A stretch of DNA of 16,400 nt from Lachnospiraceae bacterium UBA3316 (GCA_002361955.1 DESK01000042.1:568-16967); one strand, 5' to 3'; counted from the first letter of the stretch, positions 1-6,623 are shown. Numbers and translations: made by a program. The notes: generated by a model from the letters alone, not told the origin.

Positions 1-145
1 GGGGATCGGATAAAGGCGATCTGTTATCCTGTGGTAGCAACTTCCTATCCGCCCCTTGTCGGGGCGCGCTGGATTTTGCCGTAGCATAAAAGGAGCCGGA
101 GAAAATGGAAAGACGCAAAACAGCGTCGGAAAGGGGGAGTTACCT
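1..145 (+). promoter_or_regulatory. 5' untranslated region of the Big2 protein gene, with hairpins
   Basis: No confident gene lies here. Perfect inverted repeats are visible: GGATAA (8-13) with TTATCC (24-29), CGCCCC (50-55) with GGGGCG (61-66) around a TTGTC loop, and GACGC (112-116) with GCGTC (123-127) just before the ribosome binding site GGGGGAG (133-139). GGGG at 1-4 and GGATA at 8-12 could instead pair with CCCC at 52-55 and TATCC at 46-50, so alternative folds exist. A 14-codon reading frame at 105-149 overlaps the next start as ATGA. I do not recognise a known riboswitch class. The upstream edge is cut by the window. Confidence 0.35.
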
Positions 146-976
146 ATGAAAAAGAAAAAATGGACAATGTTGTTTTTGATGCTCTGTGTTTGCAGTATGC
201 TGTGCGTCCTGCCAGCTTCCGCGAAAGCGAAGCCCGCGCCGAAAAGGCTTACGCTCAGCCGGAAAAACGTTACCCTCTATGTCGGGGAGGTGAAGCCTCT
301 GTTTGTGGAAAAGGTACGTCCGGCAGATGCCTCCGCAAAGGTGTTATGGAAAGTGAAAAACCGGCAGGTGGCAGACGTCTCCCTGAAGGGAGAAGTAAAA
401 GCGAAGAAGGCGGGAAAGACGACCGTATGGGCCGTTTCAAAACGGGATCAGAAGATTACGGCGTCGGTGTGTATTACCGTAAGAAAGAGGCCGAAGAAAA
501 CAGAGAAAGCCTGTGCTGCGGCAGGAAAGTTCTTCTCTTATGATGATACAGGATTGTCAGTGCGTATGCTTCTGAAGGCTGGCGGAGATGATTTTGTGGT
601 ACTTAGGGATAAGGAAGATTTTCTTGAAGTGAAAAAGGCCATCAACGCAAACAGCAAGTGGATCGGAGGATTGAAATTTAAGAAGAGCTGCCTGAAGGAG
701 TATGAAACTACAGATTTTTCAAAGGAAAGCCTTATCGTGATTGCTGCGGCGACCTATGCTGCCCATGGGCATCAAATTCTCTCCTGTACCACAGAGCTTG
801 ACCAGGAGGGGGCCTTGTGCGGCGTAGTGAAAGTCTCCTATAAGAAGACCATAGATCCGCCGGGAACTGCCCGCCCGTGTGTTATGGATGAGAATACCAT
901 TGTTTTGCGCATGAACAAGAAAGATGAAGCAAGGATCGACTACTTTAAAGTAGAGATGGTAGAGGCGGACGAGTAA
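146..976 (+). CDS. Secreted protein with a bacterial Ig-like (Big2) domain
   Basis: The predicted protein has 276 residues. The start at 146 follows GGGGGAG with 6-base spacing and gives a classic signal peptide: MKKKK, a hydrophobic core rich in Leu, Met and Cys (residues 7-22), and a likely signal peptidase I site after PASA (residue 26). An in-frame upstream start at 56 would bury that signal and is unlikely. Residues about 33-112 look like a Big2 Ig-like domain (RLTLSRKNVTLYVGE, then a VLWKVKNRQVADVS strand pair and an AGKTTVWA turn). The C-terminal part (about 128-276) is not recognised; its strand-rich end loosely recalls PrcB-type domains, which is only an impression. Exported and probably surface or matrix associated by inference. 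It has its own terminator and is not part of the ribosomal operon. Confidence 0.8.
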   Translation: MKKKKWTMLFLMLCVCSMLCVLPASAKAKPAPKRLTLSRKNVTLYVGEVKPLFVEKVRPADASAKVLWKVKNRQVADVSLKGEVKAKKAGKTTVWAVSKRDQKITASVCITVRKRPKKTEKACAAAGKFFSYDDTGLSVRMLLKAGGDDFVVLRDKEDFLEVKKAINANSKWIGGLKFKKSCLKEYETTDFSKESLIVIAAATYAAHGHQILSCTTELDQEGALCGVVKVSYKKTIDPPGTARPCVMDENTIVLRMNKKDEARIDYFKVEMVEADE

Positions 977-998
977 TTGATTGTGCGTACACGGCTGC

Positions 999-1027
999 AT
1001 TGTACAGAAAAAAGTACAATCTTTTTT
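999..1027 (+). terminator. Rho-independent terminator of the Big2 gene
   Basis: A perfect 7-bp stem ATTGTAC (999-1005) / GTACAAT (1014-1020) with loop AGAAAAAA is followed by CTTTTTT (1021-1027). It lies 22 bases after the stop codon. The stem is AT-rich, but the U run and the preceding A run fit an intrinsic terminator. A second, stronger hairpin at 1042-1069 follows and may back it up. Confidence 0.7.
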
Positions 1028-1049
1028 GCAAAATTTTTTTTGAAAACCC

Positions 1050-1078
1050 TTGCAAAGGCAGGGGTTTTCCTTTATAAT
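1050..1078 (+). promoter_or_regulatory. Sigma-A promoter of the S10-spc operon
   Basis: The -35 box TTGCAA (1050-1055) and -10 box TATAAT (1073-1078) are separated by 17 bp, essentially the vegetative sigma consensus. Transcription is predicted to start near 1085. The -35 box and spacer lie inside an imperfect dyad of 12 pairs (1042-1053 with 1058-1069, one G-U, AAAG loop), so the same DNA could act as a terminator for read-through from upstream. Confidence 0.85.
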
Positions 1079-1084
1079 CAACCA

Positions 1085-1311
1085 TGTTGTGACCTTGATA
1101 GCGTAGAAGCGTGAGGTTGCTGCGGCTCGAAAACCGCAGGTTTTCCGTGGAGCGAATGTCAAGTTATGAAAACTGGCGACAAGTCACTGTACAATATAAC
1201 TGCCCGGCGAAGCCCGGGAACAACGTGTGGTCATGCATGACACACACGGGAGAGTGTGCAGTCACCGCTTGTCGTACTGAAACAAAGTGCGAATAGGAGG
1301 CGACTTTTTTT
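1085..1311 (+). promoter_or_regulatory. Structured leader RNA of the S10 operon
   Basis: About 227 untranslated nucleotides lie between the predicted start of transcription and rpsJ. Hairpins read directly: CTGCGG (1120-1125) / CCGCAG (1134-1139); CCCGG (1203-1207) / CCGGG (1214-1218); GTGTGGTCA (1225-1233) / TGACACACAC (1238-1247); and TCGTACT (1272-1278) / AGTGCGA (1286-1292) just before the AGGAGG at 1295-1300. CGACAAG (1177-1183) can close the region by pairing with CTTGTCG (1268-1274). TGACACACAC can alternatively pair downstream with GTGTG (1254-1258) and GTCA (1261-1264). In Escherichia coli the S10 leader is the target of L4 autoregulation. Whether L4 acts here is inference; I see no clear sequence match to that leader. 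Confidence 0.6.
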
Positions 1312-1629
1312 ATGGCAAGTCAAGTAATGCGTATCACATTGAAAGCATATGATCATCAGTTAATTGATGCATCTGCGAAGAAAATCATCGAAACTGTAAA
1401 GAAAAACGGAGCAAAGGTGAGCGGACCCGTACCCCTTCCCACAAAGAAAGAGGTAGTTACGATTCTGAGAGCCGTACACAAATACAAAGACTCCAGAGAG
1501 CAGTTCGAGCAGAGAACCCACAAGAGACTGATCGATATCATGGCTCCCACGCAGAAGACAGTTGACGCACTGTCAAGACTGGAAATGCCGGCAGGTGTCT
1601 ACATCGACATCAAGATGAAGAACAAGTAA
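1312..1629 (+). CDS. rpsJ: Small-subunit ribosomal protein S10 (uS10)
   Basis: This 105-residue protein has the full usual S10 length. It sits in the 30S head and, as NusE, also takes part in transcription antitermination with NusB in bacteria generally. Recognisable family segments are IRITLKAYDH-like (MRITLKAYDHQLID at 6-19), KVSGPVPLPT (35-44) and the THKRLIDI stretch near residue 70. The start codon follows AGGAGG with an unusually long 11-base gap that ends in seven T residues. It is the first gene of the operon behind the promoter at 1050-1078, and a structured 138-base spacer separates it from rplC. Confidence 0.97.
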   Translation: MASQVMRITLKAYDHQLIDASAKKIIETVKKNGAKVSGPVPLPTKKEVVTILRAVHKYKDSREQFEQRTHKRLIDIMAPTQKTVDALSRLEMPAGVYIDIKMKNK

Positions 1630-1767
1630 AAGAAGCAACAATGGAAATTATCCTAAAAGGTTGATATAGAAGTAACGTTATGTTCCACTTATATCGACTG
1701 TTTGACTAGGATGATTTGGCACTCATAGGCGGGCCAAATCCGCTGTAGAAGAACAGGAGGTAAATCA
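1630..1767 (+). promoter_or_regulatory. Structured spacer RNA between rpsJ and rplC
   Basis: This is an unusually long gap for this operon. An outer stem ATCCTA (1650-1655) / TAGGAT (1707-1712) encloses GTTGATATAGAAGT (1660-1673) paired with ACTTATATCGAC (1687-1698), with one G-U pair and one bulged G. Directly adjoining, GATTTGGC (1713-1720) pairs with GCCAAATC (1733-1740). The second hairpin ends 14 bases before AGGAGG (1755-1760) of rplC. There is no U run, so it is not a terminator. A post-transcriptional control site or an RNA processing site is possible. I see no strong promoter in it. Confidence 0.55.
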
Positions 1768-2403
1768 ATGAAGAAAGCGATCTTAGCTACAAAAGTCGGA
1801 ATGACTCAAATCTTCAACGAAGACGGAGTATTGACTCCGGTAACCGTACTGCAGGCAGGTCCTTGTGTAGTGACACAGGTAAAGACCGCAGAGAATGACG
1901 GTTACAGCGCAGTTCAGGTAGGTTTTGTTGACAAGAGGGAAAAACTGGTAAACAAGCCAATGCAGGGACATTTCAAGAAAGCAGGCGTATCCTACAAGAG
2001 ATATGTCAGAGAGTTCAAGCTTGAGAATGCAGAGGAATACGCAGTAGCCCAGGAGATCAAGGCTGACATCTTCGCCGCAGGCGATAAGATCGACGCGACG
2101 GCTATTTCCAAGGGTAAAGGATTCCAGGGTGCCATCAAGAGACATGGACAGTCCAGAGGACCTATGGCCCATGGTTCCAAGTTCCACCGTCATGCAGGTT
2201 CCAACGGTTCTTGTTCTGACCCCAGCAAGGTATTTAAAGGAAAAGGAATGCCTGGACAGATGGGTAACAAGAAAGTGACCATCCAGAATCTGGAGATCGT
2301 AAGAGTTGATGCTGAGAACAATCTGCTTTTGGTAAAAGGTGCAGTACCGGGACCGAAGAAATCTTTAGTGACAATTAAAGAAACCGTAAAGTCCGGTAAG
2401 TAG
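1768..2403 (+). CDS. rplC: Large-subunit ribosomal protein L3 (uL3)
   Basis: This 211-residue protein binds 23S rRNA early in 50S assembly and reaches the peptidyl transferase region through a long loop. The start MKKAILATKVGMTQIF is typical of the family. The extended loop is visible at about 115-166, with KGKGFQGAIKRHG, the HGSKFHRHAGS segment (135-145) and FKGKGMPGQMGN (156-167). AGGAGG lies 7 bases upstream of the ATG. Length and motifs are complete with no sign of damage. rplD follows after 26 bases. Confidence 0.97.
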   Translation: MKKAILATKVGMTQIFNEDGVLTPVTVLQAGPCVVTQVKTAENDGYSAVQVGFVDKREKLVNKPMQGHFKKAGVSYKRYVREFKLENAEEYAVAQEIKADIFAAGDKIDATAISKGKGFQGAIKRHGQSRGPMAHGSKFHRHAGSNGSCSDPSKVFKGKGMPGQMGNKKVTIQNLEIVRVDAENNLLLVKGAVPGPKKSLVTIKETVKSGK

Positions 2404-2429
2404 GATTTTGTGAAAGGAGGAACATACAG

Positions 2430-3050
2430 ATGGCAAACGTATCTGTTTACAATATGGAAGGCAAAGAAGTCGGCACAATGGAACTGAACGATGCTGTATT
2501 CGGTGCGAAGGTAAATGAGCATCTGATGCACATGGCAGTTATGAGCCAGCTTGCAAATAATCGTCAGGGAACCCAGAAAGCCAAGACTCGTTCTGAAGTT
2601 TCCGGCGGTGGAAGAAAACCCTGGAGGCAGAAAGGAACCGGCCATGCAAGGCAGGGTTCAACGAGAGCTCCCCAGTGGACAGGCGGCGGAACCGTATTCG
2701 CTCCGGTGCCCAGAGATTACTCTTTCCGTCTGAACAAGAAGGAGAGAAGGGCAGCCCTTAAGTCCGCCCTCACTTCCAGAGTTCAGGAGAGCAAACTGTT
2801 TGTCCTTGACGAGCTGAGCTTAAGCGAGATCAAGACAAAAGCTATGAAGAACGTGCTGGACAGCCTGAATGTGAATAAGGCGCTGGTAGTCACCAAGGAT
2901 GTGGATAACAATGTGGTACTTTCCGCAAGAAACCTTCCGGGTGTAAAGACTGCCCACACAAGCACAATTAATGTATATGATATCTTAAAATACAACACAC
3001 TCGTCCTGACAAAGGATGCTGTGGCAGCAATCGAGGAGGTGTACGCATAA
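2430..3050 (+). CDS. rplD: Large-subunit ribosomal protein L4 (uL4)
   Basis: The 206-residue protein has the L4 globular domain and the long basic loop that lines the exit tunnel, here about residues 46-97 with SGGGRKPWRQKGTGHAR and the GGGTVFAP segment. In Escherichia coli L4 also represses the S10 operon, which makes the elaborate leader upstream of rpsJ relevant, though regulation here is untested. The ribosome binding site is AAAGGAGG ending at 2420, nine bases before ATG. Its stop codon overlaps the rplW start by one base (TAATG), which suggests coupled translation. Confidence 0.97.
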   Translation: MANVSVYNMEGKEVGTMELNDAVFGAKVNEHLMHMAVMSQLANNRQGTQKAKTRSEVSGGGRKPWRQKGTGHARQGSTRAPQWTGGGTVFAPVPRDYSFRLNKKERRAALKSALTSRVQESKLFVLDELSLSEIKTKAMKNVLDSLNVNKALVVTKDVDNNVVLSARNLPGVKTAHTSTINVYDILKYNTLVLTKDAVAAIEEVYA

Positions 3051-3349
3051 TGGCAGCGATTCAGTACTATGACGTAATCCTGAAACCGGTTGTAACTGAG
3101 AAGAGCATGAACGCTATGGCTGATAAGAAATATACTTTCTTAGTACACCCGGAAGCAACGAAGAGCCAGATCAAAGAAGCCGTTGAGAAAATGTTCGAGG
3201 GCACCAAGGTAAAGAGCGTGAACACCATGAACATGGACGGCAAGACAAAGAGACGCGGCATGACTTACGGTAAGACCGCTAAGACAAAGAAAGCCATCGT
3301 GGCTCTGACAGAGGAAAGCAAAGAAATCGAGATCTTCGAGGGACTGTAA
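3050..3349 (+). CDS. rplW: Large-subunit ribosomal protein L23 (uL23)
   Basis: The 99-residue protein sits at the tunnel exit and is a docking site for trigger factor and SRP in bacteria. Typical L23 features are DVILKPVVTEKS near the N terminus, YTFLVHPEATKSQIKEAVE in the middle, and the basic loop GKTKRRGMTYGKTAKTKKA (about 65-83). The ATG shares its A with the last base of the rplD stop codon. The GAGGAGG that serves it (3033-3039) lies inside the rplD coding region, encoding Glu-Glu-Val near the L4 C terminus. Confidence 0.97.
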   Translation: MAAIQYYDVILKPVVTEKSMNAMADKKYTFLVHPEATKSQIKEAVEKMFEGTKVKSVNTMNMDGKTKRRGMTYGKTAKTKKAIVALTEESKEIEIFEGL

Positions 3350-3417
3350 GAAGCGTTTTCCTCAAGCATACGCAACAAAAGCGTGATAATAAATTATGAT
3401 GAAAAGGAGAAAAGATC

Positions 3418-4263
3418 ATGGGAATTAAGACATATAACCCATATACACCTTCCAGAAGGCAGATGACCGGCTCTGATTTCGCAGAGATCACGAAGTCTGT
3501 TCCGGAGAAGAGCCTTACCGTTTCTCTCCAGAAAAATTCCGGACGTAACAATCAGGGTAAGATCACAGTAAGACATCATGGAGGCGGCTCCAGAAGAAAA
3601 TACAGAATCATTGATTTCAAGAGAAAGAAAGACGGAATCCCCGCAAAGGTGACAGCGATCGAGTACGATCCGAACAGGACAGCCAACATCGCCCTGATCT
3701 GCTACGCAGACGGTGAGAAGGCTTATATCCTGGCTCCGGAAGGCTTAAAGGTTGGCATGAAGATCATGAACGGCCCGGAAGCTGAGGTAAGAATCGGAAA
3801 CTGCCTGCCGCTGACAGAGATTCCGGTTGGTACACTGGTACACAACATTGAGTTATATCCTGGAAAGGGCGGCCAGATGGTTCGTTCCGCAGGAAATTCC
3901 GCACAGCTTATGGCGAAAGAGGGCAAGTATGCAACCCTTCGTCTCCCCTCAGGCGAGATGAGAATGGTTCCGATCATCTGCCGTGCCACCATCGGTACAG
4001 TAGGAAACGGAGAGCACAGCCTGATTAATATCGGTAAAGCTGGAAGAAAGCGCCATATGGGAATCAGACCTACCGTCCGCGGTTCCGTTATGAACCCGAA
4101 CGACCATCCACACGGTGGTGGTGAAGGTAAGACCGGTATCGGACGTCCGGGCCCAAGCACACCTTGGGGCAAACCCGCACTGGGCTTGAAGACAAGGAAG
4201 AAGAATAAGCATTCCAACAAGCTCATCGTGAGAAGACGCGACGGCAAAGCGATTAACAACTAA
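3418..4263 (+). CDS. rplB: Large-subunit ribosomal protein L2 (uL2)
   Basis: At 281 residues this is a full-length L2, one of the most conserved 50S proteins, needed for subunit association and peptidyl transferase activity. The N terminus MGIKTYNPYTPSRR, the RHHGGGSRRKYR segment, and the C-terminal NPNDHPHGGGEGKTGIGR (226-243, including the conserved histidines at 230 and 232) are diagnostic. The AAGGAG ribosome binding site sits 8 bases upstream. A 68-base gap separates it from rplW, in which I see no strong hairpin. Confidence 0.97.
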   Translation: MGIKTYNPYTPSRRQMTGSDFAEITKSVPEKSLTVSLQKNSGRNNQGKITVRHHGGGSRRKYRIIDFKRKKDGIPAKVTAIEYDPNRTANIALICYADGEKAYILAPEGLKVGMKIMNGPEAEVRIGNCLPLTEIPVGTLVHNIELYPGKGGQMVRSAGNSAQLMAKEGKYATLRLPSGEMRMVPIICRATIGTVGNGEHSLINIGKAGRKRHMGIRPTVRGSVMNPNDHPHGGGEGKTGIGRPGPSTPWGKPALGLKTRKKNKHSNKLIVRRRDGKAINN

Positions 4264-4290
4264 GCAAAGATTATAAGGAGGTTAAGACCT

Positions 4291-4572
4291 ATGGCACGTT
4301 CATTAAAAAAAGGACCATTTGCAGATGAAAGCTTACTTAAAAAAGTAGACGCTATGAACGCAGCAGGAAGCAAACAGGTTATCAAGACCTGGTCCCGTCG
4401 TTCTACAATCTTCCCACAGATGGTTGGTCATACAATCGCAGTCCATGACGGCAGAAAGCATGTGCCTGTATATATTACAGAGGATATGGTTGGCCACAAG
4501 CTCGGTGAGTTTGTAGCAACCAGGACCTACAGGGGACACGGCAAGGACGAGAAGAAATCTGGCGTTCGTTAG
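4291..4572 (+). CDS. rpsS: Small-subunit ribosomal protein S19 (uS19)
   Basis: The 93-residue protein belongs to the 30S head and contacts S13 and the subunit bridge. Family features are MARSLKKGPF at the start, KTWSRRSTIFPQMVGHTIAVHDG (split across about 31-53) and GHKLGEFVATRTYRGH near the C terminus. The start follows AAGGAGG with 9-base spacing. A 92-base structured gap separates it from rplV, while in many genomes these two genes nearly abut. Confidence 0.97.
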   Translation: MARSLKKGPFADESLLKKVDAMNAAGSKQVIKTWSRRSTIFPQMVGHTIAVHDGRKHVPVYITEDMVGHKLGEFVATRTYRGHGKDEKKSGVR

Positions 4573-4664
4573 TAGACGGTTATTAAAAGCACCCTTCGGG
4601 GTGCCCCGTACTGCCAGGCCAGACTGGCAGACAGGGTGAAAGTACGAAAAAGGAGGTTTCATCA
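4573..4664 (+). promoter_or_regulatory. Hairpin-rich spacer between rpsS and rplV
   Basis: Two stable hairpins are visible. GCACCC (4589-4594) and GGGTGC (4599-4604) close a TTCG tetraloop. CTGCCAG (4611-4617) and CTGGCAG (4624-4630) flank a GCCAGA loop. CGTAC (4607-4611) and GTACG (4642-4646) can close an outer stem around the second. The rplV ribosome binding site AGGAGG follows at 4651-4656. Without a U run, the first hairpin is not an intrinsic terminator. Confidence 0.5.
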
Positions 4665-5051
4665 ATGGCTAAAGGACATAGATCCCAAATCAAAAGAGAG
4701 AGAAATGCGCAGAAGGACACAAGACCCTCAGCAAAGTTATCCTACGCTAGGGTTTCTGTTCAGAAGGCATGTTTCGTTTTAGATGCCATCAGAGGTAAGG
4801 ATGTACAGACAGCGCTTGGTATTGTGACCTACAATCCGAGATACGCTTCTGAGTTAATTGCAAAATTATTGAAGTCAGCAATTGCGAATGCTGAGAACAA
4901 CAACGGGATGAGTGTTGAGAATCTTTATGTAGAAGAGTGTTACGCAAACAAAGGACCTACAATGAAGAGAATCAGACCGAGGGCACAGGGCAGAGCTTAC
5001 AGGATCGAGAAGAGAATGAGCCATATCACCATCGTGCTGAATGAAAGATAG
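4665..5051 (+). CDS. rplV: Large-subunit ribosomal protein L22 (uL22)
   Basis: The protein has 128 residues, longer than the roughly 110 of many bacteria. The extra length is a basic N-terminal extension (MAKGHRSQIKRERNAQKDTR) before the core begins near YARVSVQKA (28-36). The tunnel-lining hairpin is at about 92-112, with GPTMKRIRPRAQGRAYRI. AGGAGG with 8-base spacing supports the start at 4665, and a later in-frame ATG would remove only poorly conserved residues, so the extension is probably real. The stop codon overlaps the rpsC ribosome binding site. Confidence 0.96.
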   Translation: MAKGHRSQIKRERNAQKDTRPSAKLSYARVSVQKACFVLDAIRGKDVQTALGIVTYNPRYASELIAKLLKSAIANAENNNGMSVENLYVEECYANKGPTMKRIRPRAQGRAYRIEKRMSHITIVLNER

Positions 5052-5061
5052 GAGGTAAAGC

Positions 5062-5718
5062 ATGGGACAGAAAGTTAATCCACACGGCCTGAGAGTCGGT
5101 GTTATTAAAGACTGGGATTCAAAATGGTATGCTGAAAGCTCTTTCGCTGATTATCTGGTAGAAGACTACAACATCAGAACATACCTGAAGAAGAAATTAT
5201 ACAGCGCCGGAGTTGCAAAGATCGAGATCGAGAGAGCCTCTGACAGAGTAAAGGTTATCATCTATACCGCAAAGCCGGGTGTTGTGATCGGTAAGGGCGG
5301 CGCCGAGATCGAGAAGGTTAAGGCAGAAGTTCAGAAATTTACAGACAAGAAGCTGATCGTAGATATTAAAGAAGTAAGAAGACCGGACAGAGACGCTCAG
5401 CTGGTAGCCGAGAACATCGCGCTGCAGCTTGAGAACCGTATTTCCTTCCGCCGCGCAATGAAGTCCACCATGGGACGCTCCATGAAGGCTGGCGTAAAGG
5501 GAATCAAGACTGCTGTATCAGGACGTCTGGGCGGCGCCGATATCGCCCGTACAGAGTTCTACAGTGAGGGAACCATTCCTCTTCAGACACTTCGTGCAGA
5601 CATTGATTACGGTTTCGCAGAGGCCGATACCACATATGGCAAGCTTGGTGTAAAAGTATGGATCTACAATGGTGAAGTACTTCCAACGAAAGGACCAAAG
5701 GAAGGGAGCGATAAATAA
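5062..5718 (+). CDS. rpsC: Small-subunit ribosomal protein S3 (uS3)
   Basis: This 218-residue protein lines the mRNA entry channel of the 30S subunit. It begins MGQKVNPHGLRVG, has a type II KH domain with the GKGG loop at residues 77-80, the EVRRPDRDAQLVAENIA helix, and the C-terminal S3 domain with GRLGGADIARTE and TLRADIDYG. AGGAGG (5050-5055) overlaps the TAG of rplV, with 6-base spacing. Its TAA overlaps the rplP ATG by one base. Confidence 0.97.
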   Translation: MGQKVNPHGLRVGVIKDWDSKWYAESSFADYLVEDYNIRTYLKKKLYSAGVAKIEIERASDRVKVIIYTAKPGVVIGKGGAEIEKVKAEVQKFTDKKLIVDIKEVRRPDRDAQLVAENIALQLENRISFRRAMKSTMGRSMKAGVKGIKTAVSGRLGGADIARTEFYSEGTIPLQTLRADIDYGFAEADTTYGKLGVKVWIYNGEVLPTKGPKEGSDK

Positions 5719-6155
5719 TGTTAATGCCAAAAAGAGTTAAACGTCGTAAACAGTTCCGTGGTTCCATGGCTGGTAAAGCTACCAGGGGCAACAAGATCAC
5801 TTACGGTGAGTTTGGTCTTGTAGCTACCGAACCATGTTGGATCAAATCCAACCAGATTGAGGCAGCCCGTGTTGCCATGACCCGTTATATCAAGCGTGGT
5901 GGTAAGGTTTGGATCAAAATTTTCCCGGATAAGCCTGTAACGGCAAAACCGGCAGAGACTCGTATGGGTTCCGGTAAAGGAACACTGGAGTACTGGGTAG
6001 CAGTAGTGAAACCGGGCCGTGTAATGTTCGAGCTTGCAGGTGTACCGGAGGAAGTGGCACGCGAAGCTTTACGTCTTGCTATGCATAAATTACCCTGCAA
6101 ATGTAAGATCGTTTCTCGCGCAGATTTAGAAGGCGGTGATAACAGTGAAAAATAA
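5718..6155 (+). CDS. rplP: Large-subunit ribosomal protein L16 (uL16)
   Basis: The 145-residue protein lies near the aminoacyl-tRNA site of the 50S subunit. It starts MLMPKRVKRRKQFRG, the family signature, and contains KIFPDKPVTAKPAETRMGSGKG (in parts about 72-93), the segment next to the A site. The TAATG overlap with rpsC and the GGGAG at 5704-5708 support this start. Its last codons overlap rpmC if that gene begins at the GTG proposed below. Confidence 0.97.
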   Translation: MLMPKRVKRRKQFRGSMAGKATRGNKITYGEFGLVATEPCWIKSNQIEAARVAMTRYIKRGGKVWIKIFPDKPVTAKPAETRMGSGKGTLEYWVAVVKPGRVMFELAGVPEEVAREALRLAMHKLPCKCKIVSRADLEGGDNSEK

Positions 6156-6345
6156 TAAGTATGTAGAAGATTTAAAGGCAAAGTCGGCTGCAGAATTAAA
6201 CGAAGAATTAGTAGCTGCTAAGAAGGAACTTTTCAATTTAAGATTCCAGAACGCAACAAATCAGTTAGATAACACAAGCAGAATCAAAGAAGTTCGCAGG
6301 AACATCGCCCGTATTCAGACAGTTATCTCTGAAAAAGCGGAGTAA
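6145..6345 (+). CDS. rpmC: Large-subunit ribosomal protein L29 (uL29), GTG start
   Basis: A 66-residue protein made of two helices, located near the tunnel exit beside L23. The start is chosen at GTG 6145, giving MKNNKYVEDLKAKSAAEL. An AAGGCGG-type ribosome binding site (6130-6136) sits 8 bases upstream. A further GTG at 6136 would add three residues but would fall within that binding site. Typical L29 segments are LFNLRFQNATNQL and IKEVRRNIARIQTV. The gene overlaps rplP by 11 bases, the longest overlap in the cluster, which suggests translational coupling. Confidence 0.92.
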   Translation: MKNNKYVEDLKAKSAAELNEELVAAKKELFNLRFQNATNQLDNTSRIKEVRRNIARIQTVISEKAE

Positions 6346-6368
6346 TCCCACGAAAGGAGTAAATGACC

Positions 6369-6623
6369 GTGGAAAGAAATCTGAGAAAAACCCGTACTGG
6401 CAAAGTGATCAGCGACAAGATGGATAAAACCATTGTAGTTGCGATTGAAGACCATGTAAAACATCCTCTTTACAAGAAGATCGTAAAGAAGACATATAAG
6501 CTGAAAGCACATGACGAGAACAATGAGTGCCGCAAGGGCGACACCGTTAAAGTGATGGAGACAAGGCCCCTGTCCAAGGACAAGAGATGGAGACTTGTAG
6601 AGATCGTTGAGAAAGTTAAATAG
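6369..6623 (+). CDS. rpsQ: Small-subunit ribosomal protein S17 (uS17), probable GTG start
   Basis: The protein folds as an OB barrel and binds 16S rRNA early in 30S assembly. The start is a judgement: ATG at 6363 lies only 3 bases after AAAGGAG (6353-6359), while GTG at 6369 has the normal 9-base spacing and gives MERNLRKTRTGKV, an ordinary S17 N terminus, with 84 residues. The body shows DKMDKTIVVAIEDHVKHPLY and the C-terminal ETRPLSKDKRWRLVEI, the family signature. Both neighbours are closely spaced ribosomal genes. Confidence 0.9.
   Translation: MERNLRKTRTGKVISDKMDKTIVVAIEDHVKHPLYKKIVKKTYKLKAHDENNECRKGDTVKVMETRPLSKDKRWRLVEIVEKVK

Noticed and set aside
1..85. Known riboswitch upstream of the Big2 gene
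   Set aside because: Hairpins and alternative pairs are present, but I could not match the conserved core of cyclic-di-GMP, cobalamin, THF, ZTP or other classes I compared from memory.
719..1162. Minus-strand open frame of 147 codons across the Big2 3' end and S10 promoter
   Set aside because: It runs through the terminator, the promoter and the leader, has no ribosome binding site that I can see, and its protein shows no family features.
3723..4259. Minus-strand open frame of 178 codons inside rplB
   Set aside because: Shadow of the conserved L2 gene, produced by its codon pattern; no independent signals.
4589..4604. UUCG hairpin after rpsS as an intrinsic terminator
   Set aside because: It is followed by CCCGTACTG, not by a U run, and the operon continues.
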